Assembly: GCF_047824785.1 (NCBI RefSeq)
Contig: NZ_CP181167.1
Coordinates: forward strand, 1,426,001-1,490,000
Reading direction: 5' to 3'
Source: Nitrobacter sp039808345
GTDB taxonomy: Bacteria; Pseudomonadota; Alphaproteobacteria; Rhizobiales; Xanthobacteraceae
Length of the DNA stretch: 64,000 bases
In this document: positions 16,216-24,561 of the stretch, piece by piece
How positions within the stretch are numbered: position 1 is the first letter of the stretch
How the letters are laid out: each line of letters begins with the position of its first letter
The notes under the pieces: model-generated
Seen by the model: only the letters and a program-made list of their open reading frames with translations
What the model was told of the DNA's origin: nothing
The model's database searches: none
Program-made: the position numbers and the translations under genes

Positions 16216-17628
16216 GTGAGTGAGCGTGTCGTCCCGCTCATCATGTGCGGCGGCGCGGGAACCCGCCTATGGCCAGCCTCGCGGGAGGGGCGTCCGAAGC
16301 AGTTTCTGCCGCTGTTCGGGCCGCGTTCGACGTTTCAGGATACGCTGAGACGGGTTTCCGACCCCGAGCTGTTCGAGCGGCCGATCGTGGTCACTAACGC
16401 TGCCTACCGGTTCATGGTGCTTGAACAGCTTGCAGAGATCGGGCTTGAAGCCGCCATCCTGCTGGAGCCGGCGCGTCGCGATTCCGGGCCGGCGATCGCC
16501 GCCGGAGCTGCCTTCGCGCAGATGCGCGACAGCGAGGCGGTCGTGCTCGCGCTGGCCGCCGATCATGTTGTCCGCGACACCGAAGCGTTCGTCGCCGCCT
16601 GCCGGCAGGGATTGGCCGCCGCCAATGGCGGCCGCATCGTGACCTTCGGCGTCCGGCCGCAGCGTCCGGCGACGGAGTACGGCTATATCAACCCCGGCGC
16701 GGTGATTGCGGGCGAGGTGCGGGAGGTGACGACGTTCGTGGAAAAGCCCGATCCGCAAACCGCCGCCGGCTACCTCGATGCGGGATATCTCTGGAACAGC
16801 GGCAACTTCATGTTCCGTGCGGCCGTTCTGCTGGATGAGTATCGCAACGTCGATCCGGACAGCGTCGCCGCGGTGACCGCCGCGGTATCCGGTGCCGGGC
16901 GAGATCTGGGTTTCATCATTCTCGATCCGGAAGCTTTTTCGAAAGCGCGGGCGATTTCGATCGATTACGCCGTCATGGAAAAGACCGCTCATGCCGCCGT
17001 GGTGCCGGTGGATTGCGGCTGGTCGGACGTCGGGTCGTGGCATGCGGTTTGGGAGTTGTCGGAGAAGGACGGGCAGGGCAATGCGGCGCAGGGGATCGCC
17101 GTGTTCGAGGATTCCCGCAACTGCAATGTCGCGACCGACAAAGCGCTGGTCGCGCTGGAAGGTGTCGATGATCTGGTTGTGGTCGCCACGCAGGATGCCG
17201 TGCTGGTGTCGCGCCAGAAGGACGTCAACGGGCTGAAGCGCCTGGTTACGAAATTGAAGAGCCTGGCGCCGCAGGTCACGGACGAGCATTTGCGGGTCCA
17301 CAGGCCCTGGGGCGCTTACCAGTCCATCGACAGGGGCGAGCGGCATCAGGTCAAGCGCATCACCGTGAAGGCGGGTGACCGGCTGTCGCTGCAAAAACAT
17401 CACCATCGCTCGGAGCACTGGATCGTGGTGCGCGGCACGGCGAGGGTGACGGTCGATGATCTTGTCAAGATCGTGCACGAGAACGAGTCGATCTACATCC
17501 CGATCGGAGCCGTCCACCGGCTGGAGAACCCAGGGAAGATTCCACTGGAACTGATCGAAGTGCAGACCGGAAGCTACCTCGGCGACGACGATATCGTGCG
17601 GATCGAGGATGATTACCGGCGAAACTGA
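16216..17628 (+). CDS. manC: Mannose-1-phosphate guanylyltransferase / mannose-6-phosphate isomerase
   Basis: This 470-residue bifunctional enzyme supplies GDP-mannose. Its N-terminal pyrophosphorylase domain starts PLIMCGGAGTRLWPASREG with RPKQFLPLFG, and contains VVLALAADHVV and FVEKPD. The C-terminal cupin domain (about 345-465) has RPWGAYQSIDRGERHQVKRI, SLQKHHHRSEHWIVV and IPIGAVHRLENPG, typical of the type II isomerase part. The start is GTG at 16216 with GGAG about nine bases upstream. GDP-mannose could feed mannose in lipid A, core, O-antigen or, via GDP-fucose or rhamnose, deoxysugars; no gmd is present in the window. Confidence 0.93.
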   Translation: MSERVVPLIMCGGAGTRLWPASREGRPKQFLPLFGPRSTFQDTLRRVSDPELFERPIVVTNAAYRFMVLEQLAEIGLEAAILLEPARRDSGPAIAAGAAFAQMRDSEAVVLALAADHVVRDTEAFVAACRQGLAAANGGRIVTFGVRPQRPATEYGYINPGAVIAGEVREVTTFVEKPDPQTAAGYLDAGYLWNSGNFMFRAAVLLDEYRNVDPDSVAAVTAAVSGAGRDLGFIILDPEAFSKARAISIDYAVMEKTAHAAVVPVDCGWSDVGSWHAVWELSEKDGQGNAAQGIAVFEDSRNCNVATDKALVALEGVDDLVVVATQDAVLVSRQKDVNGLKRLVTKLKSLAPQVTDEHLRVHRPWGAYQSIDRGERHQVKRITVKAGDRLSLQKHHHRSEHWIVVRGTARVTVDDLVKIVHENESIYIPIGAVHRLENPGKIPLELIEVQTGSYLGDDDIVRIEDDYRRN

Positions 17629-17849
17629 GCTACGGCGCGGGAGCCGAATCGGCTAATCTGTGGGTACATTTTTCCAGGTTCTGTCCGTTGACCCGTTTAT
17701 CGTTCTACCGGTCAGGGTGTCGTGTAATTCTTTGAATCAAAACGTGTTGGGATTGTTGCTCCTCTAATCGCGTCTTTCGTTATGGCGTGCTAGGGAGAGC
17801 GTGCGGTCGGGTTCGGGGGTGCCCAGGCTGTCGTTTTTTGGGGTACCTG

Positions 17850-18902
17850 ATGAGTTCCAAGCCATCTGCACTGAAGACATCTGCACTCAAGCCCTCCGCT
17901 TTGAAGCCGCCTGCCTTGAAAACGGCAGCGTCCGAGCGGTTGTTGCATATCGGCGTGATCGGCGCAGGCGTCATGGGCAGCAATCACGGCCGTGTGCTGG
18001 CCGGTCTTCCGGGCGTCAGGCTCATCGGCATCGCCGACCCCTTGCCCGGACACCGGGCCCGCGCGGCCGAGATGACCGGGTGCCGAACCTTCGGGACGTT
18101 CGACGAACTGCTCGACGAAGGCGTTGACGCCGTGACCATCGCCGCGCCGACGCATCTGCATTGTGAACTCGCGCTGGCCTGTATCGCGCGCGGCGTTCAT
18201 GTTCTGGTCGAGAAGCCGATCGCCTCGACGGTCGAGGAGGGATGCCAGATCGTCACGGCGGCGCGCCAGGCTGGGCTGACCCTGATGGTCGGCCATGTCG
18301 AGCGCTTCAACCCGGCGGTCGCCGCCATCAAGCAGGCGATCAGAGGTGAGGACATTCTCTCGATCGCGATCACGCGTGTCGGGCCGTTTCCGCCGCGCAT
18401 GTCGAATGTCGGCGTCGTGATCGACCTCGCCGTGCATGACATCGATCTGATCCGCTGGTTCACCGAATCCGAAATCGTCGACGTTCAGCCCCAGCTCTCC
18501 TGCGCGGTCGCCGAGCGGGAGGATATTGCGCTGCTTCAGTTCCGGACCGCATCCGGCGTGCTCGCGCACATCAATACGAACTGGCTGACTCCGTTCAAGG
18601 CTCGCAATGTCACGGTCGCGACCCGCGGCAAATACGTGATGGGCGATCTGCTGACCCGCCAGGTCACGGAATGTTTCGGTTTCCAGCCGGATGGCAGCTA
18701 CTCCATGCGCCATCTTCCGGTAGGTCATGACGAACCCCTGCGGGCCGAACTGATCGCGTTTGTCGATGCGGTGCGTTCGGGCAAGGCTCCGGCCGTGGGC
18801 GGCGCCGAAGGCGTCGCGAGTCTCGAGATCGCGACCAGGTGCCTTCAGGATCAACCTCCCGTCGCTCCGCCGATGCAGACGCCGCGCCGCGCCGCCGGCT
18901 GA
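17850..18902 (+). CDS. gnnA: Gfo/Idh/MocA-family oxidoreductase, probable UDP-GlcNAc 3-dehydrogenase
   Basis: The 350-residue protein has the N-terminal Rossmann motif HIGVIGAGVMGSNHGRVL, then VTIAAPTHLHCELA and HVLVEKPIAS, standard for this NAD-dependent family. With the aminotransferase gene starting 15 bases after its stop, it matches GnnA of the GnnA-GnnB pair, which oxidises C3 of UDP-GlcNAc and then aminates it to UDP-GlcNAc3N, the precursor of 2,3-diamino-2,3-dideoxyglucose in lipid A. Residues 2-27 are a low-complexity stretch of four to five SALKP-like units, a probable recent expansion before the conserved fold. The start at 17850 lacks a strong ribosome-binding site. Confidence 0.8.
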   Translation: MSSKPSALKTSALKPSALKPPALKTAASERLLHIGVIGAGVMGSNHGRVLAGLPGVRLIGIADPLPGHRARAAEMTGCRTFGTFDELLDEGVDAVTIAAPTHLHCELALACIARGVHVLVEKPIASTVEEGCQIVTAARQAGLTLMVGHVERFNPAVAAIKQAIRGEDILSIAITRVGPFPPRMSNVGVVIDLAVHDIDLIRWFTESEIVDVQPQLSCAVAEREDIALLQFRTASGVLAHINTNWLTPFKARNVTVATRGKYVMGDLLTRQVTECFGFQPDGSYSMRHLPVGHDEPLRAELIAFVDAVRSGKAPAVGGAEGVASLEIATRCLQDQPPVAPPMQTPRRAAG

Positions 18903-18917
18903 CCGTCCAGAGGACAG

Positions 18918-20066
18918 ATGCAGCAACACATGCCTTTACCGGCGATCTCATTCATCGACGTCGCCGAACAGCGCCGCCGCCTGGGCAAACGTATCGACGA
19001 GGCCGTAGCGGGTGTACTGACGCATTGTCAGTTCATCAACGGTCCGGAGGTCGCACGTCTGGAGGCCGATCTTGCGGCCTTCAGCGGCGCCAGGCATGTG
19101 GTGGCCTGCGCGAGCGGCACCGATGCGCTGTTGATGGTGCTGCTGGCGAAGAACGTCGGCCCCGGCGACGCGGTCATCTGTCCGACATTCACGTTCTGCG
19201 CGACAGGCGAGGTCGTGGCGCTGCTCGGGGCGACGCCTGTGTTTGTCGATGTTGATGAGTCAACCTTCAATATCGACATCGCTTCGCTCAGGAACGGCAT
19301 CGCCGTCGCGAAAAACCGGGGTCTCAGGCCCCGGGCCATCATTCCCGTCGACCTGTTCGGTCAGCCCGCGGATCATGATGCGATCGCGGCGGTCGCCGCG
19401 GCCGAGGGGCTGTTCGTTCTGGACGACGCCGCGCAGGGTTTTGGCGCGAGCTACAAAGGGCAGCGGCTGGGCAGGTTCGGGCTTGCGACCGCGACCAGTT
19501 TCTTCCCCGCCAAGCCTCTCGGCTGCTACGGCGACGGCGGAGCGATCTTCACCGACGATACTGAACTGGCCGAAACGTTACGCAGCGTTCGCGTGCATGG
19601 TCAGGGATCTGACAAGTACGACAACGTGCGGCTGGGACTTACGGGCCGCATCGATACCATGCAGGCGGCCATCCTGATCGAGAAACTCAAGATATTCCCT
19701 GACGAGATCGCAGCGCGGGATGCGGTCGCAAGGCGCTACAATGAAGGGCTCGGGCAGGTTGTCATCGTGCCGCGTGTGGCGCCGGATTGCACCTCGGTAT
19801 GGGCGCAGTACACCATCAGGGTGCCGAACGGGAACCGTGATGCGCTGGCGTCGGCGCTGAAGGCGCAGGGCATTCCGACCGCGATCTATTATCCGAGGTC
19901 GCTGCATCAACAGACCGCCTATCGAAACTTCCCGGTCGCGGCCGGCGGCCTTGCGGTCAGTGAAAGGCTGTCGACCGAGGTGATCAGCCTGCCGATGCAC
20001 CCCTATCTCGATGAATCGACACAGGACCGGATCATCGAGGCTGTGCGCGCCGCGCTTCCGACCTGA
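18918..20066 (+). CDS. gnnB: DegT/DnrJ/EryC1/StrS aminotransferase, probable UDP-3-keto-GlcNAc transaminase
   Basis: This 382-residue PLP enzyme of the sugar aminotransferase family has ISFIDVAEQRRRLGKRIDEA, ACASGTDALLMVL (phosphate loop), VICPTFTFCATGEVV, VLDDAAQGFGASYKG and SFFPAKPLGCYGDGGAIF, where the Lys (about 199) binds PLP. It follows the gnnA-like gene after 15 bases with AGAGGACAG as ribosome-binding site. The pair is the basis for the lipid A diamino-sugar assignment. The family also contains WlbE/WbpE-type UDP-3-keto-GlcNAcA transaminases, so GlcNAc versus GlcNAcA as substrate remains an inference; no WbpA-like dehydrogenase lies in the window, which favours GnnB. Confidence 0.82.
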   Translation: MQQHMPLPAISFIDVAEQRRRLGKRIDEAVAGVLTHCQFINGPEVARLEADLAAFSGARHVVACASGTDALLMVLLAKNVGPGDAVICPTFTFCATGEVVALLGATPVFVDVDESTFNIDIASLRNGIAVAKNRGLRPRAIIPVDLFGQPADHDAIAAVAAAEGLFVLDDAAQGFGASYKGQRLGRFGLATATSFFPAKPLGCYGDGGAIFTDDTELAETLRSVRVHGQGSDKYDNVRLGLTGRIDTMQAAILIEKLKIFPDEIAARDAVARRYNEGLGQVVIVPRVAPDCTSVWAQYTIRVPNGNRDALASALKAQGIPTAIYYPRSLHQQTAYRNFPVAAGGLAVSERLSTEVISLPMHPYLDESTQDRIIEAVRAALPT

Positions 20067-20085
20067 TTCCGGCATGTTGCGCGGC

Positions 20086-20123
20086 AAGGCTATCCTGTAG
20101 AAACAAGGCTATCCTGTAGAAAC
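20086..20123. repeat. Perfect 19-bp tandem duplication just before murJ
   Basis: AAGGCTATCCTGTAGAAAC at 20086-20104 is repeated exactly at 20105-20123, ending five bases before the murJ ATG. It sits where the ribosome-binding site should be and may alter translation initiation of murJ; no strong Shine-Dalgarno sequence is visible in either copy. Confidence 0.9.
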
Positions 20124-20128
20124 GCCGG

Positions 20129-21655
20129 ATGCTTGGACGCATTTTCACTGTCGGCGGCTATACGCTGCTATCGCGCATCACGGGGTTTGCACGCGACATC
20201 ATGCTCGCGGCAATTCTTGGCGCGGGGCCGGTCGCGGATGCTTTCTTCGTGGCGCTGCGATTACCCAATCATTTCCGGGCGATTTTCGCCGAAGGCGCTT
20301 TCAACGCCGCGTTCGTGCCCGCTTACGCGCATGTCTCCGGTGGTGGCCCGGCTTCCGCGCAATTGTTCGCAAGCCGCATCTTCACGCTGCTGTTGCTGTC
20401 GCAGGTGATCCTGCTGGCGATCGCCTTGCTTTTCATGCCGCAGGTCATCGCGCTTCTCGCGCCTGGTTTCGTTGATGACCCGGCTCGCGGCGAACTCGCC
20501 GTTTCACTGACGCGGATCACCTTTCCCTATCTGCTGCTGATCACGCTGGTCACGCTGTATGGCGGGATGCTGAACGTCATGCACCGCTTCGCCAGCGCGG
20601 CGGCCGCCCCGATCCTGCTCAACCTGTCGATGATGATGGCTTTGGCGCTCGCGGCCTTTTTTCCGAGCGCCGGGCATGCGGCCGCCTGGGGCGTGCTGCT
20701 CTCCGGGTTCCTGCAATATTTCCTGTTGGCGGCGGACGCCGGGCGTCACGGCCTGATGCCACGGCTGACACGTCCGACGCTGGACGCCGACGTGCGTGGT
20801 TTCTTTCGCGCGCTCGGGCCCGCGACCGTGGGCTCCATGGGAACGCAACTGGCGATGTTCGCCGATACCATCATCGCCACCTTCCTCCCGGTCGGCGCCT
20901 TGTCGGCGCTATACTACGCCGACCGGCTGAATCAGCTGCCGGTCGGGGTGATCGGCATCGCCATCGGCACCGTGCTGCTGCCGGAAATGTCGCGGCGGAT
21001 CACGGGCGGCGATCTTGCGGGCGCGATGGCGTCACAGCGCCGGGCGTTCGAATTCTCGCTGCTGTTTTCGATTCCCTTCATTGCGGCGTTTCTCACCGTG
21101 CCTGATGTCATCATGCGGGCGATGTTCGCGCGCGGCGCTTTTTCGGCGGCGGATGCGGCGGCAGCCGGCGCGACGCTGGCCGCCTACGCCGTCGGCCTCA
21201 TCCCCTTCGTTCTGATCCGGAGCGCGGTGGCCACGTTCTACGCGCGCAAGAATACCGCGACGCCGGTGAAGGCCTCGCTTGCCGGGCTCGGGGTCAATCT
21301 CGTGCTCAAGGTGGCTCTGATGGGCTCTCTGGCGCAGGTCGGCCTGGCGCTCGCCACCGCGGTCGGGGCCTGGGTCAATCTGCTGCTCGTGTTCTGGTTT
21401 GCGGTACGGGCGGGTTACATCGAGATCGGCCGTCCGCTGCTGATCTCGCTCGGCAGGTTCCTGATCGCCGGCGCGATGCTCGCAGCGGCGCTGTGGCTGA
21501 CGGCGCGCTTCGCCTCCGGACAATTCGCGCATTGGAGCGTGATGCGCGACGAAGCGGCGCTCGGGGTGCTGATAGTGGTCGGAACCATCGTTTATGCCGG
21601 TGCGATCCTGATGCTGTTCGGCCTGCGCTGGCTGAAATCGCTGGTGCGGGGTTAG
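20129..21655 (+). CDS. murJ: Lipid II flippase
   Basis: MurJ (508 residues, MOP superfamily) moves undecaprenyl-pyrophosphate-linked peptidoglycan precursor across the inner membrane. The N terminus YTLLSRITGFARDIMLAAILGAGPVADAFFVALRLPN is diagnostic, followed by FRAIFAEGAFNAAFVPAY and about 14 hydrophobic helices. FADTIIATFLPVGALSALYYADRLNQLPVG and RGAFSAADAAAAGATLAAYAVGLI are typical later motifs. It follows gnnB after 62 bases and could be cotranscribed. The leader carries a 19-bp tandem duplication. Confidence 0.94.
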   Translation: MLGRIFTVGGYTLLSRITGFARDIMLAAILGAGPVADAFFVALRLPNHFRAIFAEGAFNAAFVPAYAHVSGGGPASAQLFASRIFTLLLLSQVILLAIALLFMPQVIALLAPGFVDDPARGELAVSLTRITFPYLLLITLVTLYGGMLNVMHRFASAAAAPILLNLSMMMALALAAFFPSAGHAAAWGVLLSGFLQYFLLAADAGRHGLMPRLTRPTLDADVRGFFRALGPATVGSMGTQLAMFADTIIATFLPVGALSALYYADRLNQLPVGVIGIAIGTVLLPEMSRRITGGDLAGAMASQRRAFEFSLLFSIPFIAAFLTVPDVIMRAMFARGAFSAADAAAAGATLAAYAVGLIPFVLIRSAVATFYARKNTATPVKASLAGLGVNLVLKVALMGSLAQVGLALATAVGAWVNLLLVFWFAVRAGYIEIGRPLLISLGRFLIAGAMLAAALWLTARFASGQFAHWSVMRDEAALGVLIVVGTIVYAGAILMLFGLRWLKSLVRG

Positions 21656-21744
21656 CGACCGTTTCAGCGGGCCGCGCGAACATTGTGTTGGGTGGTGTTC
21701 GGCTCCATTATTGTGATCATCCGGGATTATAGTTTGGAGTTCCC

Positions 21745-24066
21745 ATGGCTCCCGTCAAAGTGGCTCCTTTCGGAAAGGCTCCCGTCAAGTTCGGCATGGG
21801 CCAGAGCGTCCGGCGCAAGGAAGATGACGCCTTCATTCGCGGCAAGGGGCGCTATACGGACGATCACGCGCCGCCCGATGCCCTGCATGCGCTGGTGCTG
21901 CGCTCACCGCACGCTCATGCGACATACAGCATCGATGTGTCGCGCGCCTGTCGCTTGCCGGGGGTTGCCCTGATCCTCACCGCGGCCGATGTCGCCGATC
22001 TCGGCGGCTTGCCCTGTCAGGTCGAGTTGCCGGACCAGCCTTTCATTGCGCCGCCGTATCCTATCCTGCCGAAGGATGAGGTGCGGCATGTCGGAGACGC
22101 CGTTGCTTTTGTCGTAGCCGATACGCTCGAGCACGCGCGCGACGCGCTGGAGGCGATCGAGGTCGAGTGGGCGCCGCTCGCTTCGGTTGTTGGCGTCGCC
22201 GATGCCGTGAAGGATGGCGCGCCTCAGGTCTGGCCCGATCACGCCGGCAACGTCCTGTTCGACATCTCGCTCGGCGACAGGAAGGCGGCCGATGCCGCCT
22301 TCGCCGCGGCCGATGCCGTGGCCGAGATTTCGATCGTCAATCCGCGCGTCGTCACCAACTATATGGAGACGCGCGCCGCGGTCTGCGAATACGACGCGAG
22401 GCGAGATCATCTGACGCTGACGGTCGGCAGCCAGGGCAGCCATCGCCTGCGTGAAATTCTCTGCGAGACCGTGCTGAAGATACCGCTGGAAAAAATGCGC
22501 GTGATTTGCCCGGATGTCGGCGGCGGATTCGGCACCAAGCTGTTTCCTTATCGCGAATACGCGCTGATCGCGGTCGCCTCGAAGAAACTTCACAGGGCGG
22601 TCAGATGGACGGCGGAGAGGTCGGACCATTTCGTCGGCGACTCGCAGGGGCGCGACAACGTCACCACCGCGCGCATGGCGCTGGCTCGAGACGGCAGGTT
22701 TCTCGGGATGGATGTCGATCTGATGGGAGATATGGGCGCCTATCTCTCGACCTTCGGTCCCGACATTCCCTATAGCGGGGCCGGGATGCTGCCGGGTCTT
22801 TACGATATCCAGGCGTTTCATTGCCGTGTCCGCGCCGTGTTCACCAACACCGTGCCGGTAGATGCCTATCGTGGCGCGGGCCGGCCCGAGGCGGCCTATG
22901 TCGTGGAGCGGCTGGTCGATGCCGCGGCACGCAAGGTCGGCATGACGCCGGATGCGATCCGGCGCAAAAACTTCATTCCCCCGGAAGCGATGCCGTACAG
23001 GACCGCCACGGGCAAGATCTATGACTCCGGCGATTTCGCGGCGCACATGACGCGCGCGATGGAGATCGCGAAATGGCAGGAGTTTGCCGGCCGCGCCGAA
23101 GCCGCAAAAGAGCGGGGTCTTGTTCGTGGCATCGGTTTGGCCACCTACGTCGAGGTTTGCGGCACCATGGGGCGCGAGCGGGCGGACGTGCGGCTTGACG
23201 CCAACGGCGACGTCACGGTGCTGATTGGCACGCAATCAACCGGGCAGGGCCATGCCACCGCCTATGCGCAGATCGTCGCCGACCAGTTCGGGGTGCCTCC
23301 CGAGCGGGTTCACATGAAACAGGGTGATACAGATGTCGTCGTCACCGGCCTCGGCACGGGCGGATCGAGTTCGATTCCCTCCGGCGGCGTCAGCGTCGAG
23401 CGGGCGACCCGCAAGCTCGGCGCCAAGCTCCGGGAGATCGCGTCCGAGGCACTCGAAACCAGCGTGGCCGACCTTGAGATCAGCGACGGTTCGATCCGTG
23501 TCGCCGGCACGGACCGCTCCGTTTCCTTCGCCGATCTCGCGAAGCGCGCTGATCCATCGAAGCTGACGGCCGACGAGAGTTTCAGCAGCGCCGACGGCAC
23601 TTATCCGAACGGCACCCATGTCGTGGAAGTCGAGATCGATCCGGCGACCGGCAGGATCGGGTTGGTGAATTACGTGGTCGTCGACGATTTCGGCGTGACG
23701 TTGAATCCGCTGCTGCTGGCGGGGCAGGTCCATGGCGGCACCATGCAGGGTATCGGGCAGTCGTTGATGGAGCAGACGGTCTATGACGCGGGCGGGCAGC
23801 TTGTTACGGGAACGTTGATGGATTACGCGCTGCCGCGCGCCGCCGACGGCGTCTCGATCACCTTCGAGACCCGCAACGTTCCCTGCGCCACCAATCCTCT
23901 CGGGATCAAGGGGGCGGGTGAAGCGGGCGCGATCGGCTCCTGCCCGGCGGTGGTCAATGCCATCATCGATGGCTTGTGGCGGGAGTACGGAATCGACCAC
24001 ATCGACATGCCGGCGACTCCGGAACGGGTCTGGACGGCGATCCGGGACGCCCGGCGACGCGTGTGA
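21745..24066 (+). CDS. Xanthine-dehydrogenase-family molybdopterin-binding subunit (CoxL-like, form II)
   Basis: The 773-residue protein is the large molybdenum-binding subunit of an aerobic hydroxylase. FGMGQSVRRKEDDAFIRGKGRYTDD opens the hammerhead domain; DVGGGFGTK, the active-site loop AYRGAGR (about 374-380) and the catalytic Glu in GIKGAGEAGAIGS (about 727) are visible. True form I CO dehydrogenase has AYRCSFR, so CO is not the expected substrate. No FAD (CoxM) or 2Fe-2S (CoxS) subunit gene is adjacent, which is unusual for a three-subunit enzyme. The N terminus has a short internal repeat, APVKVAPFGKAPVK. TTGGAG precedes the ATG. Confidence 0.85.
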   Translation: MAPVKVAPFGKAPVKFGMGQSVRRKEDDAFIRGKGRYTDDHAPPDALHALVLRSPHAHATYSIDVSRACRLPGVALILTAADVADLGGLPCQVELPDQPFIAPPYPILPKDEVRHVGDAVAFVVADTLEHARDALEAIEVEWAPLASVVGVADAVKDGAPQVWPDHAGNVLFDISLGDRKAADAAFAAADAVAEISIVNPRVVTNYMETRAAVCEYDARRDHLTLTVGSQGSHRLREILCETVLKIPLEKMRVICPDVGGGFGTKLFPYREYALIAVASKKLHRAVRWTAERSDHFVGDSQGRDNVTTARMALARDGRFLGMDVDLMGDMGAYLSTFGPDIPYSGAGMLPGLYDIQAFHCRVRAVFTNTVPVDAYRGAGRPEAAYVVERLVDAAARKVGMTPDAIRRKNFIPPEAMPYRTATGKIYDSGDFAAHMTRAMEIAKWQEFAGRAEAAKERGLVRGIGLATYVEVCGTMGRERADVRLDANGDVTVLIGTQSTGQGHATAYAQIVADQFGVPPERVHMKQGDTDVVVTGLGTGGSSSIPSGGVSVERATRKLGAKLREIASEALETSVADLEISDGSIRVAGTDRSVSFADLAKRADPSKLTADESFSSADGTYPNGTHVVEVEIDPATGRIGLVNYVVVDDFGVTLNPLLLAGQVHGGTMQGIGQSLMEQTVYDAGGQLVTGTLMDYALPRAADGVSITFETRNVPCATNPLGIKGAGEAGAIGSCPAVVNAIIDGLWREYGIDHIDMPATPERVWTAIRDARRRV

Positions 24067-24099
24067 AGATGTCGCTACGGCCGTTTCCGGCAGGGGAAG

Positions 24100-24345
24100 C
24101 TACTTCGCTCCGAATGCCTTGAAGGTGATAATGGTGTGGGTGTCCTGAATGCCGGGAATGACCTGCACCTTTTCGTTAATGAAATGCCCGATGTCGGTGT
24201 CGTTATCGACATAGAACTTCGCCAGCAGGTCGTAGTCCCCGGCGGTGGAATAAATTTCCGAGGCGATCTCGGCTTCGGCAAGCGCGTTGGCGACGGCATA
24301 GGCTTGGCCGAGCTTGCACTTGAACTGAACGAAGAAGGGGACCAT
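24100..24345 (-). CDS. Stand-alone Lrp/AsnC ligand-binding (RAM) domain protein
   Basis: This 81-residue protein is a single alpha-beta sandwich domain like the effector-binding part of Lrp/AsnC regulators but without any DNA-binding helix-turn-helix. Characteristic are VQFKCKLGQAYAVANALAE, EIYSTAGDYDLLAKFYVD and FINEKVQVIPGIQDTHT. Such proteins are thought to bind amino acids and modulate Lrp-type partners by forming mixed oligomers. The ATG at 24345 is set by homology of length; a longer frame upstream overlaps thiD on the other strand and is not coding. It converges with the CoxL-like gene. Confidence 0.85.
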   Translation of the reverse strand: MVPFFVQFKCKLGQAYAVANALAEAEIASEIYSTAGDYDLLAKFYVDNDTDIGHFINEKVQVIPGIQDTHTIITFKAFGAK

Positions 24346-24378
24346 CGCGCATCTCCGGAAGACGAAGCGCCAATATAT

Positions 24379-24489
24379 AGAGCATGATCCCGAAAAGTGG
24401 AAACCGGCTCTCGGAAGATCATGCTCAAACAAAAGATAAGAGAGAGGGTCTGGTTCAACGCAGTTGAAACAGACCCTCGCGTTTTCGAG
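24379..24489. repeat. Intergenic repeat (AGAGCATGATC subfamily)
   Basis: The copy begins ATAGAGCATGATCCCGAAAAG, has TGGAAACCGG, an inverted GATCATGCTC block, then the pair GGTCTG/CAGACC flanking CGCAGTTGAA and a final GCGTTTTCGAG. It fills the region between the Lrp-like and thiD promoters. Confidence 0.65.
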
Positions 24490-24561
24490 ACACGCCAGGA
24501 TAATCATGCTGACGTGGCCTGATAGCGTTATGCGCGAAGAACGACTTGACGTGAGGTGATG

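Noticed and set aside
21745..24066. Form I carbon monoxide dehydrogenase large subunit
   Set aside because: The active-site loop is AYRGAGR, not AYRCSFR, and the medium and small subunit genes are absent.
24379..24561. Possible TPP riboswitch upstream of thiD
   Set aside because: The region is an intergenic repeat plus a short leader; the conserved thi-box (CUGAGA) context is not present.
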